A stretch of 64,000 nt of DNA from Byssochlamys sp. IMV 00236 (Eukaryota; Ascomycota; Eurotiomycetes; Eurotiales; Thermoascaceae), in NCBI GenBank assembly GCA_001931875.2, contig MSJH02000807.1, forward strand, positions 1 to 64,000. Reading direction: 5' to 3'. A program made the position numbers and the translations under genes. The notes under the pieces are model-generated. The model did not search any database and was not told the DNA's origin. It saw nothing but the letters and a program-made list of their open reading frames with translations. Below are positions 24,710 through 35,523 of this stretch, piece after piece. The stretch's first letter is position 1. The number at the start of each line of letters is the position of its first letter.

Positions 24710-25198
24710 TCAAACTGTAGCCGCCACTAGAAAGCTCGCAAAAGCGACAAAATCCACCAAGACGGACCGGATGCGATGAACACGAAGCCACTTAGCCAGG
24801 ATCTTTATGCTGTGCCCCTTCGTATTATCCTCAACAATATCTTTGATCTTGTACATCACCAACGGCACGAACGTGAAGTGCGCCAGGGAGAACAGAACGC
24901 CACTCCAGTACCATCGCGTGGCATTCAGGCTGCGAAGCTTCTCGCCTTGCAGGGCGATATTGGCAATGGATGTGCCCACAGTCACTGTATGCAGGGTGCC
25001 AAGAATCCACAGTGCCCTGGGAAGGAGGATTTTCCAATAGGTAGGAAGGATGGCGTTCGCCTTGTCTTCATGTAGTGGTTGTTGGAAGTTGGATAGGAAG
25101 AGATCTTGATCGACTGCGAACCAGACGGCGGCGGTGCTGCTCACGAGGGGAGCTACACGGAGGAGCTTGAGCGGGTCGAAGAAGGCGCCAGATGCCAT
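24710..25198 (-). CDS. small integral membrane protein, DUF1772-like
   Basis: The single exon runs from the ATG at 25198 and encodes 162 residues; the frame is open further upstream, but the protein-like part begins at MASGAFFDPLKLLRVAPLV. Four hydrophobic segments are visible, near 12-32, 52-80, 90-112 and 140-162. The closing pattern (ILAKWLRVHRIRSVLVDFVA) resembles the W..hh.R-hh helix of DUF1772, a group that includes anthrone oxygenase-like proteins and many of unknown role. No catalytic residue can be assigned. The assignment to DUF1772 is by eye and moderate. It is divergent with DPH7 over about 1.1 kb. Confidence 0.65.
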   Translation of the reverse strand: MASGAFFDPLKLLRVAPLVSSTAAVWFAVDQDLFLSNFQQPLHEDKANAILPTYWKILLPRALWILGTLHTVTVGTSIANIALQGEKLRSLNATRWYWSGVLFSLAHFTFVPLVMYKIKDIVEDNTKGHSIKILAKWLRVHRIRSVLVDFVAFASFLVAATV

Positions 25199-26274
25199 TT
25201 GAGCGATTAGCAGTTGTGTGGTGGATGTGCAGGAATGCTTCAACAATCTGTTTTTTGATCTATCGTGAAGAGAACGCCAACTCCTTGAATATTGGTGAAG
25301 TTGTACTGTGGTCTGGTAAAGGGACAGCGTGATATCGGATGATGCTGCTGACCGGCTCGGGGCAAAATGGCCCCCACGTGGAATCCAGGATCCGACCATA
25401 TAATAGGTATACTGACCCAAGGCTTGTTTGTCATCGAATATGATAGAAAGCTATAGATTAATACGAGGCTTTGGTAACTATCATTCGTATCTCCAAGATT
25501 TATTTGCTGAGATTGAAAGGCATTGGACGTCCTGGATGTCGGAAGGGATAGTAAATGGAAGGGAGCAAAGGGGATTAGAAACAGATCATTCTCCAGTTGG
25601 AGCTTCCTTCAGCTTCCAGCTCTTCCAGATAGTGTTGTGACCGGTTCAAATGCACTTGTCTTCGTCCCAAATGGACACGATTACTGTCGTAGACGGGTAG
25701 GCTTTGATCAGTTCCTCTGGAACAGCCACGGGAGGTAGATCGGTCAGTGTCTGCGAGCGTTACGGTAAATCATTTAACTAGCATGCTGATTCCGACTGGC
25801 ATCCTGCATGTACAGTACATACTTGTGCCATACTACTGAGTACTCCTTAAAGGAGAACAGGGAAAATAAAACGAATCGCATAGTCACCTAGTAGCTGATC
25901 CCATCCTTCTCCTTCTTGGCCCCGGACGCGCAAAGACTATGTACTAAATATAAGCACCCCACTCACCGCCCACATTTCCGCCTGTCGTTTTTTGGGATCG
26001 TTTTCCTGTTCCTATCAGTGCTGGTGATAGGCCAGGGTTATTGGAAAGTTCATTTAAGAAATATCACTGTTTTCTACTTATTTGAAGTCATCTCAAATTC
26101 CCTGTTCTCACTACTGCCCGTTGTGTCATCCTCAATCCACCCCTCTCCTCTCAATTTTTTCAACCAAACTTTAAATATATCTTGCAATTGACCGCGCGAG
26201 GGGTAGCTCCCATTATTGTCCAAACACCAATCTGTATACACACCACAAAAACCAACAAAGTCTCAATCCCAGAC
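25199..26274. promoter_or_regulatory. divergent promoter region, DUF1772-like / DPH7
   Basis: The 1.08 kb between the two start codons holds both promoters. A 91-codon frame (25916-26191) lacks an ATG and lies where the DPH7 leader should be. No repeat was recognised. Confidence 0.5.
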
Positions 26275-27579
26275 ATGGTCGAAGAGTCAATTCTCCACCC
26301 CAAGTCATCAACAACAATCTTTCTAGACCAACCACCAAGTTGTCTACAATTCTGCCCCGAGGACCCTAGTTATTTTGTCGTGGGCACCTACTTCCTATCC
26401 GAAACGAAGGATGAAGAAGGAAATGTGACAGCGCAGAAGAAGACTGGAAGTCTCCAGTTGTGGAAGTTGGATCCGGTTTCTAGAAATCTGTAGGTGTATA
26501 TTATGTCTTATCTATTTTTTCTCTCTGCACTAAATGTGATCATTGGGCTTTACAGATTGAACTAACAACATCTATCCAGGACACACATCCAAACGGTACC
26601 ACTCCCATATGCAGTCTTCGATCTTCACTTCCACCCTAGGGATCCAACACTGCTAGGAATCGCATCTAGTGCGGCTTCAGTTTCTTTCTTCCGCGTCTCC
26701 AGGACCACAGGGGAGCAATATGACCCTCGAATCCAACGTATCCGAACGATCGATGTCCACGAAGACTCAAGTATCCCGGCACTCTTCCTAGCTTGGTCCC
26801 CAGAGAAGTTCCTCCCTGGGAAAGCAGAAGCATTTGCCGTCACGTACTCAGATGGACGAACATCCGTCTTCGAAACGAAGGATGATGACCTTACGGAAGC
26901 AGAGTTCACGGAACACCAGTTCCAACCAAAGCAGATGATTGAAGTTTGGTTCGTTGCTTTAGGTACCTTTCAAGAAGATTGGGACAATGACAAGTTCTCC
27001 TCGTTCCTTTTCACGGGCGATGATTTCGGAACACTGCGGACTATCCGATTCGCTGCGAGTGAGGATGAAGGAAAGACAGAGGATGATGAAGCTTCTCTGC
27101 CTCCAACTTTGCTGGACTATACTGATCGAGCCAGACATCATACTGCGGGTGTTACTTCTATTCTTCCGCTTCCCGTCCCATTGTTTCAAGGAGCCCCGCT
27201 CATCCTGACAGGTAGTTACGATGAGTATCTCCGCGTATACCACGCTACGCAGAGAGGCAATGTTCTTGCAGAATTGTGTCTTGGTGGTGGTGTTTGGAGG
27301 TTACAGATATTACGTTCCTCCACATCGTCAGAGAAGCCATTCTCTGCTTTAGTACTTGCTAGTTGCATGCATACGGGGACGAGGCTGCTGCGGGTCTCTT
27401 GCAATAGATGGAACGAGGGTGATTGGAGCATTGAAGTATTGGCTAAATTTACGGAGCATGAGAGTATGAACTACGCTTCGGATGTGTGGCGGGGAGAGAA
27501 TCTTGATGAATCAAAACCGCTCGTCGTCTCGAGCAGCTTCTATGATCGGAGGGTTTGTGTTTGGGGCGCGGACTTCTAG
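26275..27579 (+). CDS. DPH7: diphthine methyltransferase (WD-repeat, DPH7/RRT2)
   Basis: Two exons, 26275-26489 and 26580-27579, give 404 residues. WD-type blades run through the chain (SCLQFCPEDPSYFVVGTY, YAVFDLHFHPRDPTLLGIAS, FLFTGDDFGTLRTIRF). The family signature is ILTGSYDEYLRVYHATQRG followed by LGGGVWRLQIL. The enzyme hydrolyses the methyl ester of methylated diphthine on elongation factor 2, the step before amidation to diphthamide. The intron of 90 nt interrupts a Leu codon. The gene converges with RPN12, with 277 bases between stops. Fold and signature make the assignment firm. Confidence 0.9.
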
Positions 27580-27856
27580 TCTTGCTACTTGAACGTTAAT
27601 CCACGCCTGCGCGTGCCTTAAATCCTGCGCTGACCAGGAAAGGCGCCAAAAAAGGCGAGCTGAATGCAAGGTGCAGTCCAGACACTACCAAGCTTACTGA
27701 AATATGTCGACATGAGCATAAAAGGGACTGTGAAATCATTAATCTGAAGTCATGTCGCTTGATATGATCAACATGCTGCGAAAACAACCATAGAGTACAA
27801 CATCCCGAACCGAGCTTAAAGAAAAGAAAACCGGACCAACAGCAGCAAGATTCGCT

Positions 27857-28792
27857 TTAAACAATGGTCTCCAGTTCTCTTGCGTATCCAATCGTGTTCT
27901 CGATGACTGTACCGCTCGCGACAAGAATATCCTTCTCGGAGCGCTGTCCAGGGATGGCCTGGGCGCCCTCCTCGGCTTCCTGAGGGAAATATATCCGGCC
28001 ATCACGCAGAACCCAGCCGCGCTCCTGTGCGAATGCTGCAACAGCACCCTCAGAATCGAGGAAGAGCAGGTTCTTGGCGTTGGAGATGGGGAGGGATGGG
28101 TACGCCTTTTCCGAGCAGTCGGCGATCTCTCTGCGGATGGTGCCAACAAGGATCTATCAAAGACATCAGCACATGTCCCATAATAGGATATATAGAAACC
28201 AGTATATAGACGGCACAAACAAACTTACATTCGAGAACAACCCAAAATCCTCCGTTGGGACTCTCTCCGACTTCGTCTCCCTCCACACCTTATCGTAGCT
28301 TCCCTCCATCAGACTTCTCTCCAACTCCACCGGATACTTGATGTATGGGTCATCCTCGATCGACTTTCCCTTCAAACTAGCCTCAACAATCAACCCCTCC
28401 AACACAATGTGGAAATCTGTGTTATTCCCCATGCTCAGCAGCAGGAGTAGATAAAGACCCGTAATCTTGCTCCGCTGGCTCGAGCTCAGATCCAGACCCT
28501 TTCCGCCTGCTGACGCCTCAATAAGTCTCTCTGCATCGTAGAACGGCTGCAGCTGCTGGTAGTACCGCGTGAAGGAAGGGGCGTCAGCCCGTCGGATGGA
28601 AGTGATGGCGCCGAGTTCGAGAATGTGTCGAGCCTGCGAGAGCAGCTGTGGTGGCGTGGAGGGCGTAGGGACCAGCGCATTCTGCTGGAGAAGAGCGCGC
28701 TTAGCTTGACTGAGCAGAGAGAAAGCTTGATCGAGCTGTTGTTTGCTTAGGCTCGTTTCGAGCTGTGAGATGACGGGGCGGAGATCGGCCAT
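27857..28792 (-). CDS. RPN12: 26S proteasome regulatory subunit RPN12
   Basis: Two exons, 28792-28229 and 28153-27857, give 286 residues. The start MADLRPVISQLETSL was taken over an in-frame ATG 33 bases upstream. The chain is helical, with the CSN8/PSMD8/EIF3K-type PCI region covering roughly 130-250 (PYIKYPVELERSLMEGSYDK, YPSLPISNAKNLLF, WVLRDGRIYF). RPN12 is a lid subunit of the 19S regulatory particle; its entry completes lid assembly. The intron is 75 nt. Length is close to yeast Rpn12 (274). Confidence 0.94.
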
Positions 28793-29411
28793 GGTGGTAT
28801 TCGTTGGTATCTCTAGAGCGGACAAAGGGAGGAAATGCTAAAGAAAGAAGAAACGGAAACAAGAGCCTAAGCCGAACTGTCTATGGAAGGAATAGCTCTG
28901 GCGAAGGAATGAAGAGTATGCGGTACGGTAGTGAAATATGGTTGTCTAACTAGTCTCGAGTGGTCGCCAACACTGGGCAGCAGCTTCATGACGGAAGCTC
29001 CAGCCACAGACGCTGCTCGTCCGGGAGGGGATGTTCTTCCGCTCCGTTCGTCACGTGAGTTATAGATGTCTCGCATATCATAATTTATTCGATGTGGCAT
29101 ATTCTTCCAGATTTATTGTTGCCAATAAGTCCGAATTCTTATCTTTACATATTGAACTCCACGCATCCAATGTGGGTCGACCATTCACGTGGGAATCCTG
29201 TTACCCTATCATCTAAAATACATTCCACCTAGCATGCAAGGTTAATTGCATTTACAAGGTACTTGATGACATAACTTCTGTGTCCGTTGGGCAAGACTAT
29301 ATACCTCCATATAACTCTATTTTGATATCTAGAATGAAAAAGGACATTCTGTACTATATAAAGTGAATAGCATCCGCCACCACCGCGAATCATAAAATTC
29401 CTTGGGGGTAC
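28793..29411. other. intergenic, RPN12 promoter and MFS gene 3' flank
   Basis: The 619 bases carry the RPN12 promoter on the left and the 3' flank of the MFS gene on the right. The reverse frame at 28867-29100 is short and does not look coding. Confidence 0.5.
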
Positions 29412-31369
29412 TTAATGAGCGAAACGGAAATCAAGTCTACATCAAGGAGTCAGCGATCATATCTTGAGCGAAAACCTGAATTTCAATTGTGACGTACCTC
29501 TTATTTCCCTCATCTTTGTTAGAGGCTAGATAGGCGTCTCTCTCTTCCGACGACATGGCATCCCATTTCTCTGCTCGAGTCCTGCGGAGATGAGTCAGTG
29601 ATTGTTCGAAAGGTATTATTGGATAGGTTCTAAACTTACTTGTTTCGCCAGATGTAATAGAACTTGGCTGCCACGAAGACGAAAGCACTCCAGACAGTGA
29701 GACCAATAAGAACCTTGTTGCCGGTTCGGTAAAGAGGCTTGTCATTGTTGCGGTAGATCTATATGAGATGAGTGTTAGCTTTGTTTATGACAGAGAGAGC
29801 CTGGTGAAGGCGCGGAAACGTACGTTATTGGCGATGATGTTGCTTGCTTGGACAGTCATATTGTACATGGCGGATGCGACGGTTCGCGTACGCACAGAGC
29901 CGGCGTTTCGGGAAGTAATGGCTACGATGATAGCGTGAACATAAGGACTTCCGATGAGGAGAATCAGGACAACCCATCTCGCCCATGGACTCTCATTCGC
30001 AGGAAGGACTTCGAGGGCAATGAGCAGAGCCAAGTTCCAGACTTCAGCAATCACACCAAGTAGCAGGCGCTGGTTGACGCGCTCTGACACCCATGTGATG
30101 ATCAGAAGGTTGATGATGAATATAACGTAGGCCGGGATTGTAAGCAGGTTCGTCTTGAAAGTACCGAAGCCGAGAGACTTTAGTTCAAGCGAGATGTAGT
30201 TCTGCGCTGGTGCTGGAGGAATACACCATGTGAGACCGATAAGGTAGATAGGCCACATATCGTAGTCGCAAAGAGCTTCCCATAGAAGCTTCGGGGTGAC
30301 AGCTTGTCTGTTGTGCATGGAGCCCTTGCTAGGGTCATCGCGGAGAACTCGATTTACCATGATCTTTTCTTCTCTTTCATTGAACCATCCCTTTTTGCCT
30401 CTGAACCGACCGGCGGTTTGAGTAGGCGACGGAGGCATCCAGATTGCGGCTATGATAGCAATGACACCAGTGATGAGCCCTTCGTAGGCGAACAGATAGC
30501 GCCAGCCACCGGTGCCGTCGGAGTTGCGGATATGCAAAAAGCCATATGCGAGGAAAGCGCTGACAATGGACGTCGCCTCGTAAGTTGTCCAGAACCAACT
30601 CAGTCGAACGGGCAATTCTTTTGATGTGTACCAGTACGACAGAAACAGGATAGTATCTGGAATGCTAGGTTATGTCAGCTTGGAAAGTTTCAATATTATT
30701 TATTGGTAAACTCACAATCCTCCTTCGAAGATACCCAAGAGAGCACGGCAAGCAAAGAAGGAACTCCTTCCGGAGAGGAATGCCTGCATGCTTGCAACGA
30801 GACTCCAGCAAAGCATCTGAATTGGAATCCATCGGTCTGGACCAAGTTTCTTCGAGATCAATTGCGATGGTAGCTCAGCAAACAGGAAGCAAATATAGAA
30901 GATCGTTTGTCCTGTGTTGTAGTCATTGGTGTTCATGTGAAGCTCATCCAGCAGATTGCCTGATAGAGCCTGCACGATGTTTCCTCGATCAAGCTGGAGC
31001 GCAAAGAAAGTAACGCATGCGAACGTAGCGACGCGCAGGTCGATCTACTATCATTAACATCTTCAAAAGACAGTAGACTCTTTTCTGCATACATACCTTT
31101 CTCACTATTTTCTTCTCTTCGTGCTCTTCCCATTCGAAGTCCGGATCCCACCGGTGAAATCCTTCATATGTCGGGATGGGCTTGTAAAACCGCACATCTT
31201 CAGTCGTCTCGAAAGCAGCCCCTTCCTTGACTCTTCTTGGCCTGTCTTGTTCCCCCAAAGAGCCCGACGACGAGTAACCCGTCGTCACTGCAACACCTTC
31301 CGGCTCTTTTCCACTCTGGGTCTGGGCCTCAGATGCAGTCCACCCTTCCTTGGAGTCTTCCACGCCCAT
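29412..31369 (-). CDS. MFS permease of the Dal5/SOA1 (anion:cation symporter) family
   Basis: Six exons, 31369-31097, 31044-30716, 30664-29824, 29758-29640, 29581-29498 and 29436-29412, give 556 residues. The long cytosolic N-terminus ends FYKPIPTYEGFHRWDPDFEW, a stretch typical of fungal Soa1 (YIL166C)-like permeases within the allantoate permease family. About twelve membrane segments follow, with LDRGNIVQALSG in the first loop, the family motif ALLGIFEGGFIPD and WRYLFAYEGLITG at the end of TM6. Yeast Soa1 imports sulfonates, sulfate esters and other sulfur compounds; allantoate, pantothenate and nicotinate carriers are also in this family. The divergent neighbour is a taurine/sulfonate dioxygenase, which supports a sulfonate substrate by inference. 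The last exon has only 25 nt. Confidence 0.82.
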
Positions 31370-31535
31370 GATGATTGGCTGGTAGCTGCTAAGGTGACTT
31401 CCGTCCTTCTATGGGTGCGTACTGGACAGGGTAGTCAACATCTGCAGCGGGATGCCTTGCTATTTGAATGATCGAAGATCGGTTCGGCTCTCCTCGCTGT
31501 AGACTCTTAGATCTGAGAGGAGCCCAGACCCGTCA

Positions 31536-31541
31536 CACGTG
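31536..31541. promoter_or_regulatory. CACGTG element (Cbf1/bHLH-type E-box)
   Basis: A perfect CACGTG lies about 170 bases upstream of the permease start codon. In yeasts Cbf1 binds this core at sulfur-assimilation genes together with Met4. Use here is inference only, since a hexamer is common by chance. Confidence 0.3.
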
Positions 31542-32237
31542 GAGCCGTTTGCTAAGGCCGCGTGGGATATTCTCTTGTTATTATGGTGACATAGTGGACC
31601 CTTTCCTAAGTCTGAACTGAAGGACTCCGTCTTGAGGCCTTGACCACCCACTGCGAGGCGTCTATTCCAGTAACTGTCGGCTGGATGACCCCCAACAGCG
31701 AAACAGATCTAACTTCCAATTTTCTCAGAGCAAGACCATTGCAGGAATCCCCAATTCCTTCAATGGAGTCTCCATTCCGGAACAGGGACTTTGCGTCAGA
31801 TTGGCGCTTTTACCCGCTATCCAGAAAAGACCATAATGAACATCGCAGCGGCGAGGTTCCGGCGCGCAATGTTGCCGCGCTGCCACATCTCCAAGAAAAG
31901 CACGCCAGCAAAGGAGAACTGACGTTATTCAAAGCGAGTCAAAGCGCAGTACATAGGCAAGGATGCGGCTTAAGGTAGCGGCCGGCGCGATCACGCAAGC
32001 TCGTCGACATTGACGTTATCTCCAGTGCATGCAGAATCCACCTGTCCAACCATGCCGAAAGAGATGCTCTCGAAACGAGGTCCAACTAACTGAACCTATC
32101 CCAGCTTCAAGCATGGGCCGTGCGAATAATAAAAGATATCGAGGCTTGCGCAGGCTCAAACATTTGGGTTTGTTTGATCTTGTACAGAAAACATGGGAGG
32201 CCATGTATGATGATGACTCAGCATTTAGTATCCCTAA

Positions 32238-32280
32238 CAGGTAGTCAACAACAACCACCAATCGATCTGTTGACTACCTG
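32238..32280. repeat. perfect 13-bp inverted repeat with 17-nt loop
   Basis: CAGGTAGTCAACA at 32238-32250 is matched exactly by its reverse complement at 32268-32280. Pairing stops sharply on both sides. It lies near the middle of the spacer between the permease and the dioxygenase, so it could be a dimeric regulator site, a hairpin in an RNA or the remnant of a small element. Confidence 0.85.
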
Positions 32281-32368
32281 GAAAGAATGTCCTTCATGTT
32301 AAAAGTGACTGTACTAAAGTTGAACAGTATCCGGTCGAAATAATATGCATAAGAAAATCGTTCAATCA

Positions 32369-32561
32369 TCAGTTTGGCGCTCCGCCCTGGTCGCGTGGCG
32401 CGGAGATTTTGACGTTCTCCTTGTTCTGCATCTGCTCGCGCAACATCGTAACTGGAGCACGCCATACCTCTTGTACCTTCAGTACGGACTGCTTCCCATT
32501 CTGCGTCTATCTTTACCTCCTCTGGCAGGTCTCTTGCATGAGATTCGATACTCGTGCACAT
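32369..32561 (-). pseudogene. possible gene relic, unrecognised
   Basis: From an ATG at 32561 the reverse strand reads a protein-like stretch (RDLPEEVKIDAEWEAVR). Coding character then appears to move to another frame, which reads EVWRAPVTMLREQMQNKE and ends at a TGA at 32371-32369 after GGAPN. In that second stretch nearly all codons end in G or C, as in neighbouring real genes. Either a frameshift broke a former gene, or a very short (about 40 nt) intron with a poor branch site joins the two frames. No upstream exon was found in the AT-rich DNA to the right. No family was recognised. Confidence 0.3.
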
Positions 32562-33226
32562 GAGATAAGTTTTAATGCAGAATGTCTCTCAACTGAGTTG
32601 GACATCTGACGCGGAAGTTTTATGCGCTTTCCGTCGAATCGAGATACCACTATAGGTCAACGACCAGTATGGGGTCATTGCTGTTTTATTTTTCTACTAT
32701 TATGCTAGCATCCTCATGCACTTTCGAATTTATACCAGGTGAGCGCGCTAAATGACATATAATCGGAATGTTATGTATGCATCCAACACTTACTGGCAAT
32801 ATAGATCATAGTCTACAAACACGATAAGCTGTTGACTTCATACTATCTGATCTAATCTATTTATCGATAACAGATAGAAAAGCCAATACATTCTTGACAC
32901 AATCACATTTAGCCGGATATCTTGCGTCAACGGACACCATCCGCTAGCACGCCATTACTGGGATGTATCGCGAGTCATGGTTCCAATCGGATTCTAAATC
33001 ATACTTTAACTATCTGACTTAACTACTAGGATTATTGAACGGAAAAATACTGTGGAAAAAGGAAGCCACGTTGCTACCCCGCAGCAAATTACATGTACTG
33101 CACGGCACGAGACATCCGATATCGTGGATACAATAAGTAGAGCTGGCTAGGGCCTAAAATCCAAGCATCCCCAGAGCTTCTCCATACCATAGTCGCTATC
33201 AGAATCACAACAGATCTGAATAAGTC

Positions 33227-34623
33227 ATGGCTCCCTCCGCGGTTGAGACGCTCCCTGTCCGGGCTGCACCCGTGAGCAAGGCAAAGCACGACGCATCATG
33301 GAATAAGGAAGGCCTCATCGGATATGGTGAGGCATACATCCACGACAAGGAGATCAAGGGCACAGAGAACCAGGCCCCGGCATCTTTCCCCAACTACCTT
33401 CCAGTGTGGGATAATGAAACCGAGAGGTAAGCGTCAAGATTCCGGCCGACATGAAATAAAACACAGGGCATTAGAATCATATGCCAACATTTTATACAGA
33501 TACCCTCCCCTGGAGCCTTTCGAGCACTACGACCATGGAAAGGATGCTGACCCTTCCTTCCCTGACCTCCTGCCCAAGGGAAAGGCCGAGGTTGATGAGC
33601 TCACTCCGGGTATCGGTTCTGAAGTCCGCGGCGTTCAGCTGAGTCAATTGTCAAAAGCAGGAAAGGACCAGTTGGCGTTGTATGTAGCTCAGAGAAAGGT
33701 CGTCGGTATGTGCGGGATCATTCCCTTTATATCTACTTTTTCATCAGAGACTGACAATCATACGTAGCCTTCCGTGACCAGGATTTTGCTCATCTTCCTA
33801 TTGACAAGGCCGTCGAATTCGGCGGCTACTTCGGCCGTCACCATATCCATCAAACCTCTGGCGCTCCTAAGGGTTTCCCTGAAGTCCATCTTGTCCATCG
33901 TGGAGCCGAGGACCGCAGCGGTTCTGAGTTCCTGGAAAGTCACACCAACTCCGTGACATGGCACTCTGATGTGACCTTCGAGAAACAACCCCCCGGCACT
34001 ACATTCCTGTACCTGCTTGACGGTCCTACTAGCGGTGGTGACACGCTCTTCACAAACATGGCGCTGGCCTACCGCCGCCTGTCTCCGGAGTTCCGCAAGA
34101 GACTTCACGGCCTGAGAGCTGTCCACTCCGGTATTGAGCAGGTCAACAACAGTATTGCTCGAGGAGGCATTGCTCGTCGTGAACCCATCACCTCCGAGCA
34201 CCCGATTGTCCGCACTCACCCGGTCACCGGCGAGAAGGCTCTCTTCGTTAACCCGCAATGTAAGACGAGCGTCCTAAGATCCTGATTAGAGATTTTGTTT
34301 CCTGACTTTTGACAGTCACCCGCTACATTGTTGGCTACAAGAAGGAGGAATCCGACTTCCTTCTGCAGTTCCTTTTCAACCATATCGCCCTGTCTCAGGA
34401 CATCCAGGCTCGCGTGAGGTGGAGGCCTGGAACCGTTGTCGTTTGGGACGTACGTGTTCCGTGCTCGCACACACCTGTTGTTTACAAATATGCTAACCTG
34501 CAATTACAGAACCGTGTCACCGCCCACTCAGCCCTCTACGACTGGGAAGACGGACAGAGACGCCATCTGGCTCGTATCACTCCGCAGGCGGAGGCTCCTT
34601 ACGAGACTCCTTTCGAGGCCTAG
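33227..34623 (+). CDS. TauD/JLP1-type Fe(II)/2-oxoglutarate dioxygenase
   Basis: Five exons, 33227-33426, 33500-33705, 33768-34259, 34316-34449 and 34510-34623, give 381 residues. The jelly-roll enzyme shows the iron triad: His201 and Asp203 in TWHSDVTF and His350 in NRVTAHSALYDW. Arg residues at 361-366 (RRHLAR) are candidates for binding 2-oxoglutarate. The best-known relatives are bacterial TauD and yeast Jlp1, which oxidise taurine and other sulfonates and release sulfite. Fungal members with other substrates (2,4-D-like herbicides, sulfate esters) exist, so substrate is inferred. The divergent permease fits a sulfonate uptake and use pair. Introns are 73, 62, 56 and 60 nt. Confidence 0.9.
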
Positions 34624-35523
34624 ATATCAGGCAAAACATCTACGAACAGATCTTTGATAGTACCAGGGTAGGCGATGAGTCACGAGATAGTCAGCTCATT
34701 ACTATTCTCCTATTCAGAAAATGAAAGTAAATCTCGAAATGCATGGTGAGGGTGTTGAGAAGTGAGAAGTTGTGGAATGCAGTCGGGCGGTAGTTCTGTG
34801 GTATTTTACCTTTTATCTAGTATTAGAAAAGACTTCAATGCATATTGAAGGACATATCTCCACACACACATTCGAGTACGTGGCGTTGTAAGATACTATA
34901 ATATTAAGTCTGTCAGTTGTAACTACCAAGGACTACTACTACTACTGGAGTGTCTAAGGGCACTAAAACTAATTATTAGGTTGTATCAGAATCACTCCAG
35001 TACTAATATACAGTAGGCCGTTGTGACTATATAGTAGTACAACTGCCCTTTCGAATCTTTACAATTAATTTCGACTGCTCCTCGGAGGAGCTTCCAGGCG
35101 AAGCTCGTAATAAGAACAAGCACGGTGGTTTGCACAGAAACTCCCTTAGACAAGAACGTAGGTGAAGTATATCGAACATTGTGGGAGTTGGGTCAAAGCA
35201 CACGCGAACACTTCTGCAGATCGAAGCTGGAAGATAAAATAGATTTGTCGAAGGAGGTATGGTCTAATATGACGTTTCTGAAAGTCGAATAGAGGGTACA
35301 GAGAAGACTTTGAAAAGACACGGAATACACAAAGACTTGATGGAGCACTTCCGATAGGGGTGGAATTGAATTCTCTGTGGCTAAGAAGCAGAAAGGTACA
35401 GATAGACTTTCAAAGATTAAACCAGGTGCCAAGTCGTGTTATTTTCGCCTATCTCTCACCTAGGTACTGTCCCTACTACTCATTTTGGCAGGAACACCAC
35501 TTCACTCCTTTGAACAAGTCAAA
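34624..35523. other. intergenic, convergent 3' ends
   Basis: The 900 bases between the dioxygenase and UBE3D-like stops hold the foldback repeat at 34914-35045 and otherwise AT-rich sequence. A CA-rich run occurs at 34860-34870. No coding frame is convincing. Confidence 0.5.
34914..35045. mobile_element. MITE-like foldback element, 132 bp
   Basis: The ends CAGTTGTA (34914-34921) and TACAACTG (35038-35045) are perfect inverted repeats. Inside, TACTGGAGTG (34943-34952) pairs with CACTCCAGTA (34993-35002), so most of the element can fold back with a few insertions. Size and shape suit a miniature inverted-repeat element, placed in the 3'-3' spacer. No clear target-site duplication flanks it, and copies elsewhere cannot be seen from one window. 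Confidence 0.45.

Larger units (their letters stand above)
31370..33226. promoter_or_regulatory. divergent promoter region, SOA1-like permease / TauD-like dioxygenase
   Basis: The 1.86 kb between the start codons is long for this genome. It holds a CACGTG hexamer on the permease side, a perfect 13-bp inverted repeat and a short coding-like relic in the middle, and an AT-rich third next to the dioxygenase. Co-regulation is inferred from layout, not shown. Confidence 0.5.
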
